Below are positions 44,096 through 56,282 of a stretch of 64,000 bases of DNA, piece after piece. This DNA comes from Phialocephala subalpina (lineage: Eukaryota; Ascomycota; Leotiomycetes; Helotiales; Mollisiaceae): NCBI GenBank assembly GCA_900073065.1, contig FJOG01000026.1, forward strand, positions 594,939-658,938, read 5' to 3'. The notes under the pieces were generated by a model, which searched no databases, was not told where the DNA came from, and was given only the letters and a program-made list of their open reading frames with translations. The first letter of the stretch is position 1; the number at the start of each line of letters is the position of its first letter. Made by a program: the position numbers and the translations under genes.

Positions 44096-46530
44096 CTAAA
44101 CCGGCTCTCGTTGAATCTCGATATTGAACAACGCCTCAAATTGCTCCAGCGTACTATAATCGATATCAAAATCCAGACTTCCAAAATCAGATTGCCATTG
44201 CGATGGTAGCTGATTCAGACCATCTGAGGCGAGCATTGGTTGATTTTGGTAAGTCATGGGATTCTGGAGATTGGGCTGGAATTGTGAGGTGATGGTTTGG
44301 GTGTTGTAGGATGTTGGTGATGGTTTTCGTTTCGCGAATGGCGAGGTGTTGGAGTTGTTCGATTCATCGCCTGAGGACGACTCGCCTGCTTTCTTTTGCA
44401 GCATGTCGCGCAGTTTTTGCAGTCCTCGTGTGGCGATCGTGCTATCGTCGCGACTACTCTCCAAGATTCGGAAACATTCGACGATTTCTTCCTTTCGTTC
44501 TTTCGCACGGGGTTCGTCTTTGTTGTAGCAGTAATCCATTACTAAGATGACGGTTGAGACGAAGACGTGGTGGTTGACGGACCATATTTTGATGGATGCG
44601 AGGTCTTGGATTTGGGTTGTCATTTTCTTTCCGATTTCGATGACAGTTCGTGCGGATCGGAGGCAGACCATTCTGCTGTATGCGTATCGTGGATCTTGGG
44701 CACCTCGGACTAGATAGGGGCGATGAAGGCGAGAGAGGCGGGTATGGATGCCGAAGTGTGCCATGTTTCGTGCCATGGAGCGCTGCTTGCCGACACGCGC
44801 GAGCTTTTGCCCGATCTTGTCATCATTTGGAGGATATATGGGAGAGTTGTGTTTCACGATGTCGAATTTCTTATCGAAGTCTGCGAGTAATGCGTTGAGC
44901 TTTTTGTCGAAGTCGAGGACGAGCTCGAAGGGTAGCTCATCCATGTCAGAGCCCGCCTCCCATGCCTGATCCACCAATTCGCGGAACACGGTCGAAAATT
45001 TGACTCGAAATATGAAATATGTCATGTCCGTTGCGAACTCGAGAGGTTGCGCATAGTCGCCGCGAGCTGTTATACCTGTGTCATCGACATTGCTAGGAAG
45101 GTCGACATTCATTTGCGAAGGGTGGATCATGTATGTACCGCACTGGGCGCCGCTCATGAAGGACAAGAGCCTGATAGGTGTCAGCAAAATGCGTACAGAA
45201 TCGACGCAGGAGCATTTTATACCAATCTGTTGATGCAAGATGCCACCATATCCTCCTCTTAACTTCTATGTCAACCCAATCAACCTCCTCCGCGTTCTGC
45301 CGACGAGCTTTGTTGGCAGGTGTGTCGATTTTGTGCAGACCCATGGCGCGAGCCGTATGCATTGACGTCGCAGCAAGTGTTCTCAGAGTAGCAATGGCAC
45401 CAATGTTTGGCATCAAATGCTGAGATATAAGGATCAAGCTCTGTAGTGCTTCTACACTTGGTACCGAGAGACAATTGGAAGCTGCCAAGGCATGTTGTGC
45501 AAGCGAAACCCATCGATACGAGTACCTCTTTGCTTCCCCATGAGGAAAGTATAGATTCGATTGAGGAGACGAAAAGTAAGCACTAAGAGCGAATATGGTA
45601 GAGATAATAGCGATGTGTCCATATTCTGGAAGTTGATTTTCTTCCATGCGATCGTATAATGTGTCAAGGATCCTTTGAACTGTGGGAACATGAATGATTT
45701 GATAAATCCAATTGACATGATCGATGTAGTAGTGGAGGAGAGTTTGACCTTCACGGCGTCGAGGAAGTATCGATGGAAGGTTCTCGGTGAAGGCTGGCGG
45801 ATCTCGTGGTCTGGTGAGGGCAAAGATAAAAGTGCCAAAGCTTTCGGCAACCTTTGCATCGGAAGACAGGGTTTCCTGTTTTGTCAGCATCGCAGTACAG
45901 CACAGTATTAAGACCACAAACTTCAGATGTCGTTGGAGCATGCTCATAAGCATCCGTTTCTATAAAAGAGAGAGTTCTGGAGAGCTCAATATCCCCACGG
46001 GGCTCGTCTTTGGTGGCTGCAGCAGGTTAGCTGGGATTTATGCAATGAACAAGGTAAGGTTATCTTACCGGGACCAGGCTGGCGCCTATTCACGCTCAAA
46101 GTATGGATGTCAGCAGTCGATTTGGATATCAACAGCTCCTCAAGCTTCTTGATGCGGTTGTTTAATTCGTCGATGTTTTGACTGCAGGTCTTCGTAAGCG
46201 GCCGCTCAGGGGTCTCGGCAGTGAGCGGAACAAACCTGGATGCACCGGGTTGTGCAAGACCACCACTCTCGAAGGATTTCGGCCCTTGGCTGGACTCTGA
46301 AAGACATCAACACCCTTCCAAACGTACGGAATCGCCGATATCCTACCTCCTGCTCCACTTGCTGCTGACGAGCATTCCAATTTCCTTGCCTTGCAGTTCG
46401 AGCACGGTGCTCCACGATCGCATTTTAGCTTCTTCTTCCGACAAAACAAACACGACACTGGTTCTTGGCGTCGAGGAACCTTCTCTCGGCCATTATCTGG
46501 CTCATATGCTGCTTCTGAAGAGCGCTTCAT
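44096..46530 (-). CDS. Zn2Cys6 fungal transcription factor with middle homology region
   Basis: Five exons (46530-46328, 46235-46069, 46016-45922, 45875-45223, 45170-44096) give 730 codons. Introns: GTACGT...CATCCAG (92 nt), GTAAGA...CTGCAG (52), GTTTGT...AACAG (46) and GTATAA...CTATCAG (52). The zinc cluster C-x2-C-x6-C-x5-C-x2-C-x6-C occupies residues 27-53 (CLFCRKKKLKCDRGAPCSNC...). A short coiled-coil dimerisation segment follows (IDELNNRIKKLEELL). Then comes the fungal-specific regulatory domain, with HVNWIYQIIHVPTVQ, ARAMGLHKID and VKRRIWWHLASTDW. The tail is Asn/Gln/Ser-rich and may activate transcription. The gene diverges from the MFS transporter gene with about 670 bp between start codons, so the transporter is a plausible target. 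Confidence 0.88.
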
Positions 46531-47202
46531 GTTGCGTGGGCAGACATCAGCCTGGATGCGATGCCATGGCTGTAATATGTGAAGAGGATTTGCCCCGGAT
46601 TCGAGGTTCCAACTGTTTGCTCGGGAACTCCATGCAATCTCCGACCCACATTCTGAGGCTGAAGTCTGGCGGCCTGAGGCACCAAGTCGCGTCGTTGATG
46701 CAGCAGATTGCTCAAATGTCCCTCTCATCTGCCTGACAATTTGAGAAAAATGAAGGGGCAATGCTCACAAAGTGTTACGGGCTTTCAAATCAATCCTCTG
46801 CGATTGCAATTATGTTTCAACAACTAAAACATTTAGGGACCGTCACGTGGCAGCCACTTTAGCGATAGTCCGTGCGCGCTGCCATTTATGTCCGCCGTTC
46901 ATTGGCTTCCTCTCTTCCTCCTACAAAAATACTCCGCTCCACACTCTCGTCCTCAACGCCGCCATGGAGGCTCCGCTCAAGCTCTCAACGCTCAAGGTCA
47001 ACCAAGTTTATTGTCCGTACGAGTCCACAACATCATAAATCGTGACTGCGCATTCCTCAGGCGACTTAAGTCGGCGAGTAAAAATAGAAGTTCCAAGTAG
47101 AACTCAATCAATCGCGTTTCGGTCATTTATATGTACAGCATCCTCAAGCCTCGCCAGCCTGCCTTCTTTTCTCTGTATCACTTTCTTTACCAGTTGTTCA
47201 TT
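46531..47202. promoter_or_regulatory. bidirectional promoter region: Zn2Cys6 factor / MFS transporter
   Basis: No gene. Contains CACGTGGC at about 46844, a CCTC-rich stretch, and TTTATATGTA (47126-47135) about 70 bp before the transporter start, a candidate TATA element. Confidence 0.4.
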
Positions 47203-49036
47203 ATGCCGTACACAACGTCACATACGCAGACGGACACTGCATTTTCTGCTCTCTCAGATGCCGCTTTTTATTCTCAGCTTGTTCAGAAGTTCTATGCTTC
47301 GCCAGAACCGTCGTTCTTTGCGAGACCTGCGAGAGATTGGTATGGACAATTGAATAGAGCGTTTTGGGGTCAAGATGATCGAGATTCGATACATGGTGGA
47401 TTTGATCGAGACTTCTTTGGGCCTCCGGCGAGAGCATATCATGGTCAATCTGACCGGGAGTACTATGCTCAGGTCGTGGATGATTTCCACAATCAGCTCG
47501 ATCGAGCATTCTACACAGATTCGAGGGAATCACTCACTGATACGGAAGATGCCCGTCCGCGGGAAAGGAGGGTTGGACCTTATGGTGAGAAGAAAGTCAT
47601 GTCATATGAATCGTCGGAAAATCTCGTCAGGAAACCAGTACCGTCATCGAAAAGCGAGTTCACGTAAGTCTACCCCCCAACACCACTTGGACTTCACAGC
47701 TGACCATATCCAGTCTTCCAGCAGTCTTAACGCTAATCGGATCGTTCTTCGTCATGTTCTGCTCAGTAGGCTTCATCAACGCGTTCGGCGTCTTCGAAGA
47801 ATACTACGGAACCGTCTACCTCCCTTCCAAATCCGCATCCGACATCTCCTGGCTCGGCTCCTTCAATCTATTCATTATGTTCGGATTGACCCTCCCCGTC
47901 GGCTTCCTGAACGATAAATTCGGTCCTGAAGTATATTCTCCTCTTTCCTCCCCTCCCCCTCATCCAAACCATACTAACAACATAACAGACATTAATGAAA
48001 GTCGGCTCAGTAATCACTTTGTTGAGCTTATTCCTAGCCTCCCTCTGCAAATCCTACGCAACCCTCTTCCTAACCCAAGGCTTCCTCTTCGGTCTCGGCT
48101 GCGCCATCACCATCCTCCCCGCATTTGCCACCGTCCCCCGTTGGTTCGTCAAGGGTCGCGGCCTCGCTATGGGAATCGTGGTTTCCGGCTCCTCTCTCGG
48201 CGGAGTAATCTGGCCCATCGTCCTTCGTCGTTTACTCTACAAGCCTTCTATTGGGTTTGGATGGGCTGTAAGGATAAGTGCTTTTATTATGCTGCCGTTA
48301 TTGGCTATTGCGTGTGTTACGATTAAGTTGCCGAAAACTAATAAGGCACATGGACATGGAAAACCCGATCTTTCTATCGTCAAGAATCCGGTTCTGATCA
48401 TTTTGGCGATAAGTTTGTTCTTCGTCTACCTAGGACTCTTTTCTCCATTCTTCTACATCACAGGATGGACGATCTCACTCAAGCTCGATATCGATATGGC
48501 GTTTTATATGGTGTCTATCATTAACGCCGCCTCGCTCTTTGGACGAGTCATTCCGGGTATCTTGGCTGATAAGATGGGACCGTATAATGTCATGATCCTA
48601 TCTGCTGGCATCTCAGGTATCATCTGCGTTATGTGGACGTCTGCCAAATCAATTGGAAGCATTGTTGTCCTCTCTCTTGCTTATGGATTTGCTTCTGGCG
48701 TAAGTTCCTCTCCCTTCTCTCCCTTTCTACCCCCGTCCTTCCCCCTGCAACCCGAGCAGAACGTGAGACTAATGAACAAAACAGGCAGTAATCGGCCTCC
48801 AAGGCGCCTGCGCCGCCGCAATCGCCAAACCCTCTCAATATGGTGTCGCAATGGGCGCCGTAATGGCTGTGGTCTCCATTGCTGGATTAATCGGATCCCC
48901 GATCAACGGACAGATTTTGGCTTCACATGGGTATCTTGGTGTTGCGCTCTTTAGTGGGTTGGCGTTGGTATTGGGGATGGTGGTGTTGATTCCTGCGAGG
49001 TTGAAGTTGAGTAGGAGTTTGATAGCGAAGGCTTGA
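47203..49036 (+). CDS. MFS transporter, monocarboxylate (MCT/SLC16)-like
   Basis: Exons 47203-47663, 47714-47930, 47989-48699 and 48785-49036 give 546 codons. Introns are 50, 58 and 85 nt with GT-AG ends. I use the ATG at 47203; an in-frame methionine 24 codons upstream adds a hydrophobic stretch. The first about 150 residues are an unusual hydrophilic extension with irregular repeats of aromatic-charged units (FFARPARDWYGQL, FDRDFFGPPARAYHGQ, LDRAFYTDS). The MFS domain starts with LIGSFFVMFCSVGFINAFGVFEEYY, shows DKFGPE after helix 2, and RGLAMGIVVSGSSLGGVIWP in helix 5, typical of fungal monocarboxylate-permease homologues. About 12 membrane helices are expected. Substrate unknown. Confidence 0.85.
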
Positions 49037-49911
49037 TGAGGGGTATGAGGGGAATGGCGGTGGAGCGGAGGTTGGAAGGAAAAGAGCAGGAGGGTGAATA
49101 GTGGGGTAATGAGGGGTTTGAAAGTTTCCTTACTCATAACGCAGTAATGAAATTTGTACACCTAGCATAGAATAGATTGTGGCATGCCGAGAGAGCGTTT
49201 GCTAATCGCATCATAGCGTCGGCGTTGGAGTACAGGATTTCTAGGGAGCGTTGTTTAGGCTGCCAGTACAAAATACCAATAAAACAGTTCAAATGCTTTC
49301 GAATCTGATCTCGAAGGTGACATTAATCTAGCGTCGAAGTTCGTAATGTGATCTAAAGTCTAACTCCATTCTAGAGCATCTCCTCCCTCGCACGATATTC
49401 TTCACTTGCCGGATTACCTACAACAAGAGTGGGACGACGACTAGGCCGCCTTATTCTTTTCAGGGTCAGGACCTTGCGAGTTATACCAAATCACAGCGCG
49501 AGAGCTGGGAAGGTTGAGAAAGTTTTACTGACTATTAATTTGATCTAACACTTTTCGTTGTCACCTTCGAAGTAAGTGAAACACTTTCTTTGATCCAGAA
49601 AAGACCCTTGATCAGTGATCGAAGTCGAAGATCCACTTATTCTATTTGAAGATAAGGAAAAAGGGAGAGAGGGGTTCATAAGTGGGATAAAACAGAGAAT
49701 AAGATCCTTCAACCCTCGACAATGGCACGGATCATGTCCGAGAGATAAGAAATGAATGTTCAGCATGTCGGAAGTAATGTAACAGATGATGCCAAGGTCC
49801 TGAGTGCCTACTTATATCTTGTTACGAGTCCTCTTGGTGCCAGTGCACCAACATTTCCCCTCCCTGGTCTTCAGTTGATCATTCTGAGAGCACTATACAG
49901 CGCAATTTGCT
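49037..49911. other. intergenic region, no gene seen
   Basis: 3' flank of the MFS gene and 5' flank of the truncated sugar transporter. Short unsupported frames. Confidence 0.35.
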
Positions 49912-50310
49912 ATGGTTGTCCCACGTACCACCACCATCCCTCCTCGCAGCTATGTGTCAAAGCTTGTTCCGCACAACTCTAATCTTGTTACCGTCCTGCT
50001 CATGGGAACGGCAACAGTACAGGCCGTGACCATGGGATACGACGCCTCCATGATGAACGCCTTGAACATCCTACCCTCTTACACCAATTATTTCAATCTC
50101 AACACCACAACCCTTTCTTTGAACACAGCTTCCATCTGGGTTGGAGGCATGCTTGCCGGCTTCTTCTCAGGCCAACTTGCCGACTGGCTCGGTCGGAAGC
50201 CAGTTATGTTCTGGGGTGCAATTGATTGGATAGTTTCAGTCAATAAAAAAATTCTTGGGCAGGCGCTGGGCACTCGCTCCTGTTTCGCCGTTGTGGGAGA
50301 GAACTCATGA
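49912..50310 (+). pseudogene. truncated sugar-transporter (MFS) remnant
   Basis: The ATG at 49912 opens 132 codons. The first 105 match the N terminus of fungal hexose/lactose-permease-type transporters: a hydrophobic first helix with TVQAVTMGYDASMMNALNIL, the second helix SIWVGGMLAGFFSGQLADWLGRK (the MFS loop motif), then VMFWGA. Homology stops at about 50222 and the frame ends in unrelated sequence. Only two of twelve helices remain. No downstream continuation is visible before the next gene, so this is a 3'-deleted remnant. Confidence 0.65.
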
Positions 50311-50699
50311 TTTATGCAAATTCGACCCGGGTGCATGTCTTGCATATCCGTACCTTCTAAGACTTCAAGCACACGATCTAATCACTAAATCATTCTATGA
50401 TAGGTTACTTGCAAATGCCGGCAGATTATCCTAGTGCCGATCCACTGGTGAAACCCCAGACTGTCAAGCAATTAATGGTGGGGTATCCTGACCACCTCAC
50501 GGTGGCGTTGTAGAACGGAAGCCACGGCTCAATTTATACTTTTATGCATTCGAATATGTCCCTTCATCAATTTTAGGGGGATATTAAACCCCCAGTTTTC
50601 CTCGCAAAATTGCGGATGCTCAGACTTTTCCTTCTGATATTCCATCACTGGTCGGTCCAAGGTCATTTTGAGCATTTATGCCCTTTGTTCTTTCCCAAG
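50311..50699. other. spacer upstream of the P450 gene
   Basis: No gene. Probably contains the breakpoint of the truncated transporter and the P450 promoter. Confidence 0.35.
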
Positions 50700-52355
50700 A
50701 TGGCTCCTTTATACACAAGCTTCACTCTACAGAGTTCTTTGATAGGATTAGGCGGGGTGTTTGTTCTAGTAAGTACTCCTAGCATGAGTGTAGACAGCTT
50801 TTAATTGTTGTCGAATATCAGTCTCTCTCCTATCTTGTTGGCCTTGCCGTCTATAATCTCTACTTTCATCCACTAGCCATCTATCCGGGCCCGAGAATGT
50901 GTGCTATAACTCGAATACCATTTCTCTGGGCACTCGTCCAAGGCAAACAAACGCACAACTTGCGCAAGCTCCACAAAATCTACGGCGACGTCGTTCGCAT
51001 TGCTCCCAATGAGCTTTCATATACCAATCCCAGTGCGTGGAAAGACATCTATGCCCATCGCCAAGGCAAGCCAGAGATGGGGAAATATAGAACCCTTTAT
51101 AGCGAGCACCCTGGAGCCGATCACATCGTCATCGCGGACCGCGAGAATCACTCTCGACTTCGGAAGAGCCTCTCTCATGGGTTCTCTGAAGCATCTATGC
51201 GCCAGCAAGAGTCGCTAATACAGAGATATGTCGATCTTCTCATGCGGGGCCTCGAACAGAACTCGAACGACGGTCAGACGCCGCTGAATATGTGTTCATG
51301 GTACAACTGGACAACCTTCGATATTATCGGAGACCTGACTTTCGGCGAACCTTTCGGCTGCCTTGAAAATTCAACCTATCACCCTTGGGTTAGCATGATC
51401 ATGGACAGCATAAAACTTGGAGCTTATATGCAGGCGCTGCGTTATGTGCCCTTCGGACGAAAGTTAGCTATGTTGCTTGTGCCGAAGAAGTTGGTGGCGA
51501 AGAAGAAAGCACATCATGAAATGACAATTGAGAAAGTCAAGAGAAGGGTAGAGCTAAAAGAAGAGAGAGCAGATTTTCTAGGCAGCGTCCTGAAACGAAG
51601 GGGCGAAGGCTTTACTTTCCCAGAGCTCGTGAGTAATTCTTCTATCCTAATATTTGCCGGTAGCGAGACTACGGCGACCGCCCTCTCTGGCATGACCTAC
51701 TATATTCTGAAAAATCCGAGCTCGATGGCCACATTGGTGCATGAAGTGCGCTCTGCGTTCAGTCACAATGACGAGATCACCATCAACTCAGTAGGCAATC
51801 TGAAATACATGCTAGCTTGTATTAACGAGACCCTACGGATGTTTCCACCTGCTCCTGTAGGATTCCCACGGGTCGTACCAGAAGGAGGAGATTTGGTTGC
51901 CGGAAAATGGGTTCCCGCTGGAGTAAGTTGCACGATACCCCGAACGACAACTCTAAATAGACAAGAGCTGATGACTTCCCGTAGACCGTCGTAGGAGTGA
52001 GTATGTTGGCCACATATCACTCACCAGACAATTTTCACGATCCGGATTTCTATATTCCCGAGCGTTTCCTTGGCGACCCGCGTTTTGTGAACGATAGCAA
52101 AATTGCTCTTAACGCGTTTTCGCTGGGCCCAAGGAACTGTATTGGCAAGAAGTAAGTCATCGAATCAATATCCCGATACTCATTGCTAATTGCGTTGGCA
52201 GCTTGGCATACGCAGAGATGCGATTGATAATGGCGAAGATGCTGTTTAACTTCGACTTAGAGTTAGACGATGGAAGGGATTGGGATCATCAGAGGTCATA
52301 TACTACCTGGGAGAAGCACCCGTTGAATGTGAAGTTGAAGAAGGTTGTCAGATAG
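50700..52355 (+). CDS. cytochrome P450 monooxygenase, microsomal, intact
   Basis: Exons 50700-50768, 50822-51922, 51985-52151 and 52202-52355 give 496 codons. Introns are 53, 62 and 50 nt with GTAAGT donors. The short first exon encodes a membrane anchor (SSLIGLGGVFVL), continued by YLVGLAVYNLYFHPL and the YPGPR hinge. Further motifs: the WDxxR-like C-helix, the I-helix oxygen-binding motif FAGSETTATAL, ExxR in NETLR, IPERF, and the heme loop FSLGPRNCIGK with the thiolate Cys. Motifs and spacing resemble the CYP65/isotrichodermin-hydroxylase-like group common in fungal secondary metabolism. No synthase lies nearby; the Zn2Cys6 factor and MFS gene upstream could belong with it. Confidence 0.9.
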
Positions 52356-54010
52356 GGTTTCTGAAGACGCCCAGACTATTCTTTCTTATGTACATTGTTA
52401 AGTATAGCACTATATAGATGCGGAATAAGGACGTGTAGGTGCCAACCGTGCTTGAAACACAGGTAGTGGAAGGCGGCCGACGGGGGAAAATAGCTTCAAT
52501 GTTTTCTCTTTGGATTTCGAGACTGACGTGCGCCTCATATATTTTTGAATCTGCCGAAGCTTGCCTTTAGAGAGCACCGGAAAATAAATGATGAGTTCCA
52601 TATATATCGGGTTTGGGGCCGAAGGCTGTACAAAAGAGGGATCTTGACAAGTGCTGGTAACCGAAATCCCTGGCCAAAACACGCTCTCTATCAAAACACG
52701 TGAAAAATCCAATCATTTCTAATCTTAGAAATATTACTATTAAATAACTACGAATTATTTTATTATAATATTAATTAATTAGGCCTATTAAATTATAATT
52801 TTAAGAATATACAATTTGCTTTTTATATATATAATATTATAATAAATCTATTATATTTAATTATTATAATTATAAATTAAATTTAAAACAATAATATTTA
52901 TAATTAAATAAATAAAAACAAATTAGTAAAAACTATACGTGAATAATAGGTAAGGCATTGGTAAACAAAGCGGCGAGGGGTCACGTGTCACGAGGCCTGA
53001 CAACTATATAGACAATGTTAGGATTCAGGTTAAATAACAAAAATAATTCTTCACGTGACCTTGGGGCATGGAGAGTAGTGGACTGGCTTCCTTGGGCGTT
53101 GAGGCCTGAATTGTTGCTCCATGGAGGTTGCTATTCTTGTCTTTTACAAATGGGGTATTGCAAGTGCGTGGGGCAAGAGATTAAGATTTGGTGTGCCATC
53201 ACGTGTTAAAATGGACGCCGATGAAATGTCCGTCGGCGACTTGGAAGATTGACATTGCCATCCTTCTTGATGTATTTCCGTACTTTGACGACGCTGCCCT
53301 TGGTATCAATGCACCTGAGTGTACAACGATTGTGCCGTGACTTCGTTACTAATGCCTCAGAAATCGAACACAGTTCGAATAGAAAAGACTTAGCCCTCTA
53401 GGCTGCTTCTCCTTTGCAAGACTTGCTTCACTTCTGAGCTCTTGACGTTTCTCTGGCATGGACATTGAACAAGGTCGGAGCTGTGAGTAGCTTGAAAAGA
53501 GTTAGGCATGCTCAACCTCTTGCTCGAGGCCGTCGATTGCAACGAGGGGACTGTCACTCGAAACCTTCCCTTCTTCCCCAATTGTTACTCCCAAGCATTC
53601 ATCCAAATATGAAAATAATAGCCTGACTTCAGGTATCTCACCTGAAGCGATGTTGTCTGTGTTGTGCTTTAAGATGTTGTTTCTCGTCCCCTTCTGCACA
53701 TGCAATCCAACTCTTTGAGAAATTCCCTCGATCGTTCTGCGTACCGTATATTGTTTTGGAATACATAGGATCTGCCGTTAATACTATGGCTCGACCCGTG
53801 CATTTCAATATAGGTGAAAACTTGAGGTGTTGGATTAATATGTGTTGGAAGCTATGTATGTTGGGGTGATGTTGGAGTTGTCTGAACATCGGTTAAAACC
53901 AGAAAATTCGGCAGTATGAAGCCTTCTTCCATTATAAATATGAGGTCTCTCAGCTGCTACCGGTGTTTAAAAACATTCAGATCTCGAAAACCTTTTGGAA
54001 GGTGACGAAA
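52356..54010. other. intergenic region containing an AT-rich block and weak frames
   Basis: 52700-52965 is almost pure A/T (see separate repeat). At 53502-53705 on the minus strand a frame reads IPEVRLLFSYLDECLGVTI to a stop, and the frame before it (53760-53640) also looks protein-like. They need a frameshift to join and I do not recognise them. TTATAAATATG near 53934 is a likely TATA element for the gene at 54011. Confidence 0.35.
52700..52965. repeat. short AT-rich, probably RIP-mutated block
   Basis: About 265 bp of nearly pure A/T with no open frames between normal-composition flanks. Same character as the 27.8-30.6 kb blocks. Confidence 0.65.
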
Positions 54011-54516
54011 ATGCAGTTCAACCTCACATTCTTTGCCGCGATGCTCCTCGCGCATGGTAGTCTTGCCTTTCGCCGTGATCTCGACTAGTCCCCCGAGAAC
54101 TCTCAGGAGAAGACATGAGAGAACAAGAGATGTGCTGCACCAATGACTGTCAATTTTGTCGCCCAGACTGGGGATGTGATGTAAGTTACACACCTGCCAA
54201 TCGCCTCACAGGGGGAAATGCAGTCATATGAAATGGCTGACAGCTTGATAGAACGTAGCAAACATGAATTATGACTGCATGAAAGCCCCGAAACTATTCA
54301 AAAAGGCGAGTTCTCATGACGCCTCAGACACTCGTCCCGGGTATATTCGTCAAAGCTAACGAAACCTCAACGTTTCAGTGCTGCTATCTTGACCTGGAAA
54401 TCCCGAGGAAACGCGATGAGTATAATGACCAGGATACTTTCCACCAACGACCCTCATATATTCCGGAGGCGCTGGAAAAATTGTTGAGTGAGGTCAACGT
54501 GTCGCCTTGCTCCTAG
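54011..54516 (+). CDS. candidate small secreted cysteine-rich protein
   Basis: The ATG at 54011 starts a signal-peptide-like MQFNLTFFAAMLLAHG. Intron 1 (54057-54106, GTAGTC...CTCTCAG) joins it to an exon ending 54180 with MCCTNDCQFCRPDWGCD. Two continuations are possible. A splice to 54252 gives 75 residues, ending at 54359. A longer splice to 54379 (branch GCTAACG, TTTCAG) gives 85 residues, continuing CCYLDLEIPRK and ending at 54516. Both keep frame and add cysteines. TTATAAATATG about 75 bp upstream is a good TATA candidate. It lies about 1 kb from an AT-rich block, a setting where effector-like genes are often found. No family recognised; nothing in the sequence shows its activity. Confidence 0.45.
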
Positions 54517-56282
54517 GGTGGGAGCCTTTTGAAGTGCGTGAGACGAGCGTTGGCTCTGCAGTGTTGGGAGAGCTTTGGCAGTAGTATCGGGTTGTAAGCC
54601 CTGTCGGGACTTTGAACAATAGAATATTGAAGCAGTATCCTACCTTGCACGCACTGTACGAGAAACTTCATAGGCCAGCAGAATTCATTGCAGAAGCTGA
54701 GAACTTCTCTAGCTTTCGCCTCGTACGTATGTTTGTGGTATCCGTGCCGAGTGTGTTTTCCTGAACATGGCATGTGTCTTGCAGCATTCCGAAATTGTCC
54801 CAAACACAGTATCTCTATCTCAGACGCGACAATAATGTTGTATATGCAGAGTTTGGGCACAGACAGGTTCGGGAGGAAGGAGGGGCATTGGAATCGCGAT
54901 TTCGTTGTAGCAAGGTCTCTAGTGCTTTCTAGAGGCAGTCCTACTATGGCAGACGTGATTATAGTAGAATGTTCACACTTCTCGTCTGCGACTCTTCAGG
55001 TCCAGGCTTCGTGTTCAAGGCTTTCGAGTCGCGTTGTGGAGGGGTCGTGAAATCGAGGAATCGTTTGCCGTCAATGCCCCAAAGCAGCAAGGCAGTAGTT
55101 TGAAATAATTTCGCAGACCGTCGAACGGTGTATTCTAATATGTAGAGATAAGTTCAGGCGATGTCCAGAACATGAGGACTTGTTTCATGTTCAAAGGTGA
55201 GAGAAGGTTAGAAATGCGTCGTCGACCAACAGGTTGGACTATTTTGCCACCTGTCACCGCCTTTCACTTTTGGACATCTGGAGTTCCAGCCTCCAAGATT
55301 CCTCATCGCAAAAGCAAATACCAGCACTGAAGTCCTACATAATCAACTCCTCCGCGGCCGTCACGGCGAGCATGCGTCACGACTCTCCGCCGCAGTCAGG
55401 ACCACCTTCAGTGCTGACGTCGATACCAACATTTATCCCAAGATCTCTAGTCAACGTCTTCCGCGGCAGATAATGCGGTGACCCCGGAGATGCACAACAT
55501 TGCTTGTCGAGAGATAAGGAGCAGATAAGGTGGAATACAAGACATATATCTACCCTCAAGAACCCGCCAAGTCTCCGGTCTTCAAAGATATCGATTCTCT
55601 CCAAGCCTTGCGCACGGCTTGGCTGCATCAAGTTCATCGCGGCCTCGACCTGACAGGCTGACATATGGAAGCCCCTGAGCCTCCAAGACGTCCTTATCTC
55701 AAGGCGTGGGACTGAGACATTGGCTGATGGCGTTTCGATTTTCTTTTTGGAAACATCCGTTTCTTCTTTCCTATCAAGAGGTCAGATTGCGTTGCGATGT
55801 CGCATGGAGTTGGTGCTCAATGTGATCTGGCTGCAACATGCTTCCAGCCAAGTCAAAGTAAAGAATTACGATAGGTACAACCCCAGTATCCAGATCTCCG
55901 TGGAGGCGAGGGCATCAACACTTCTTTATACTTCTCATGATTTTCAATTCAGCGTATTCGCCAAGCTTCTTGCATTCGCCTATGCTCGGTTGGCTGAAAG
56001 ATCGCACACAATACGACCCCATTTTAACATTGCCCGTGGAGAAAGAAACATGTCCAAGGCTTCAAAGATAAGGAATCCACACGTCCAAGGAGATCTCCAA
56101 CTTCATTCAGTAGAATGAAGTCGCAGAATGCTTGCTCTATATGAGGAAGGTGCATCTCAAATATATCCTCTTTCAACCACACAGTTCATCCACTCCTTCT
56201 ACATTAGGATATCTAGTATATTCGCACACAAATCACGTTGTAGCACTGCCTTCGACTCGCAAACACGGGTCTCAAAATCTCC
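54517..56282. other. intergenic region, no gene supported
   Basis: About 1.77 kb of normal composition. Frames on both strands are short or overlap, and none shows a domain or splice structure. The part just before 56283 should contain the missing first exon of the nitrate transporter. Confidence 0.35.

Noticed and set aside
53502..53889. Two minus-strand frames with protein-like composition
   Set aside because: They need a frameshift to join, have no recognisable motif and no clear start; noted only in the intergenic entry.
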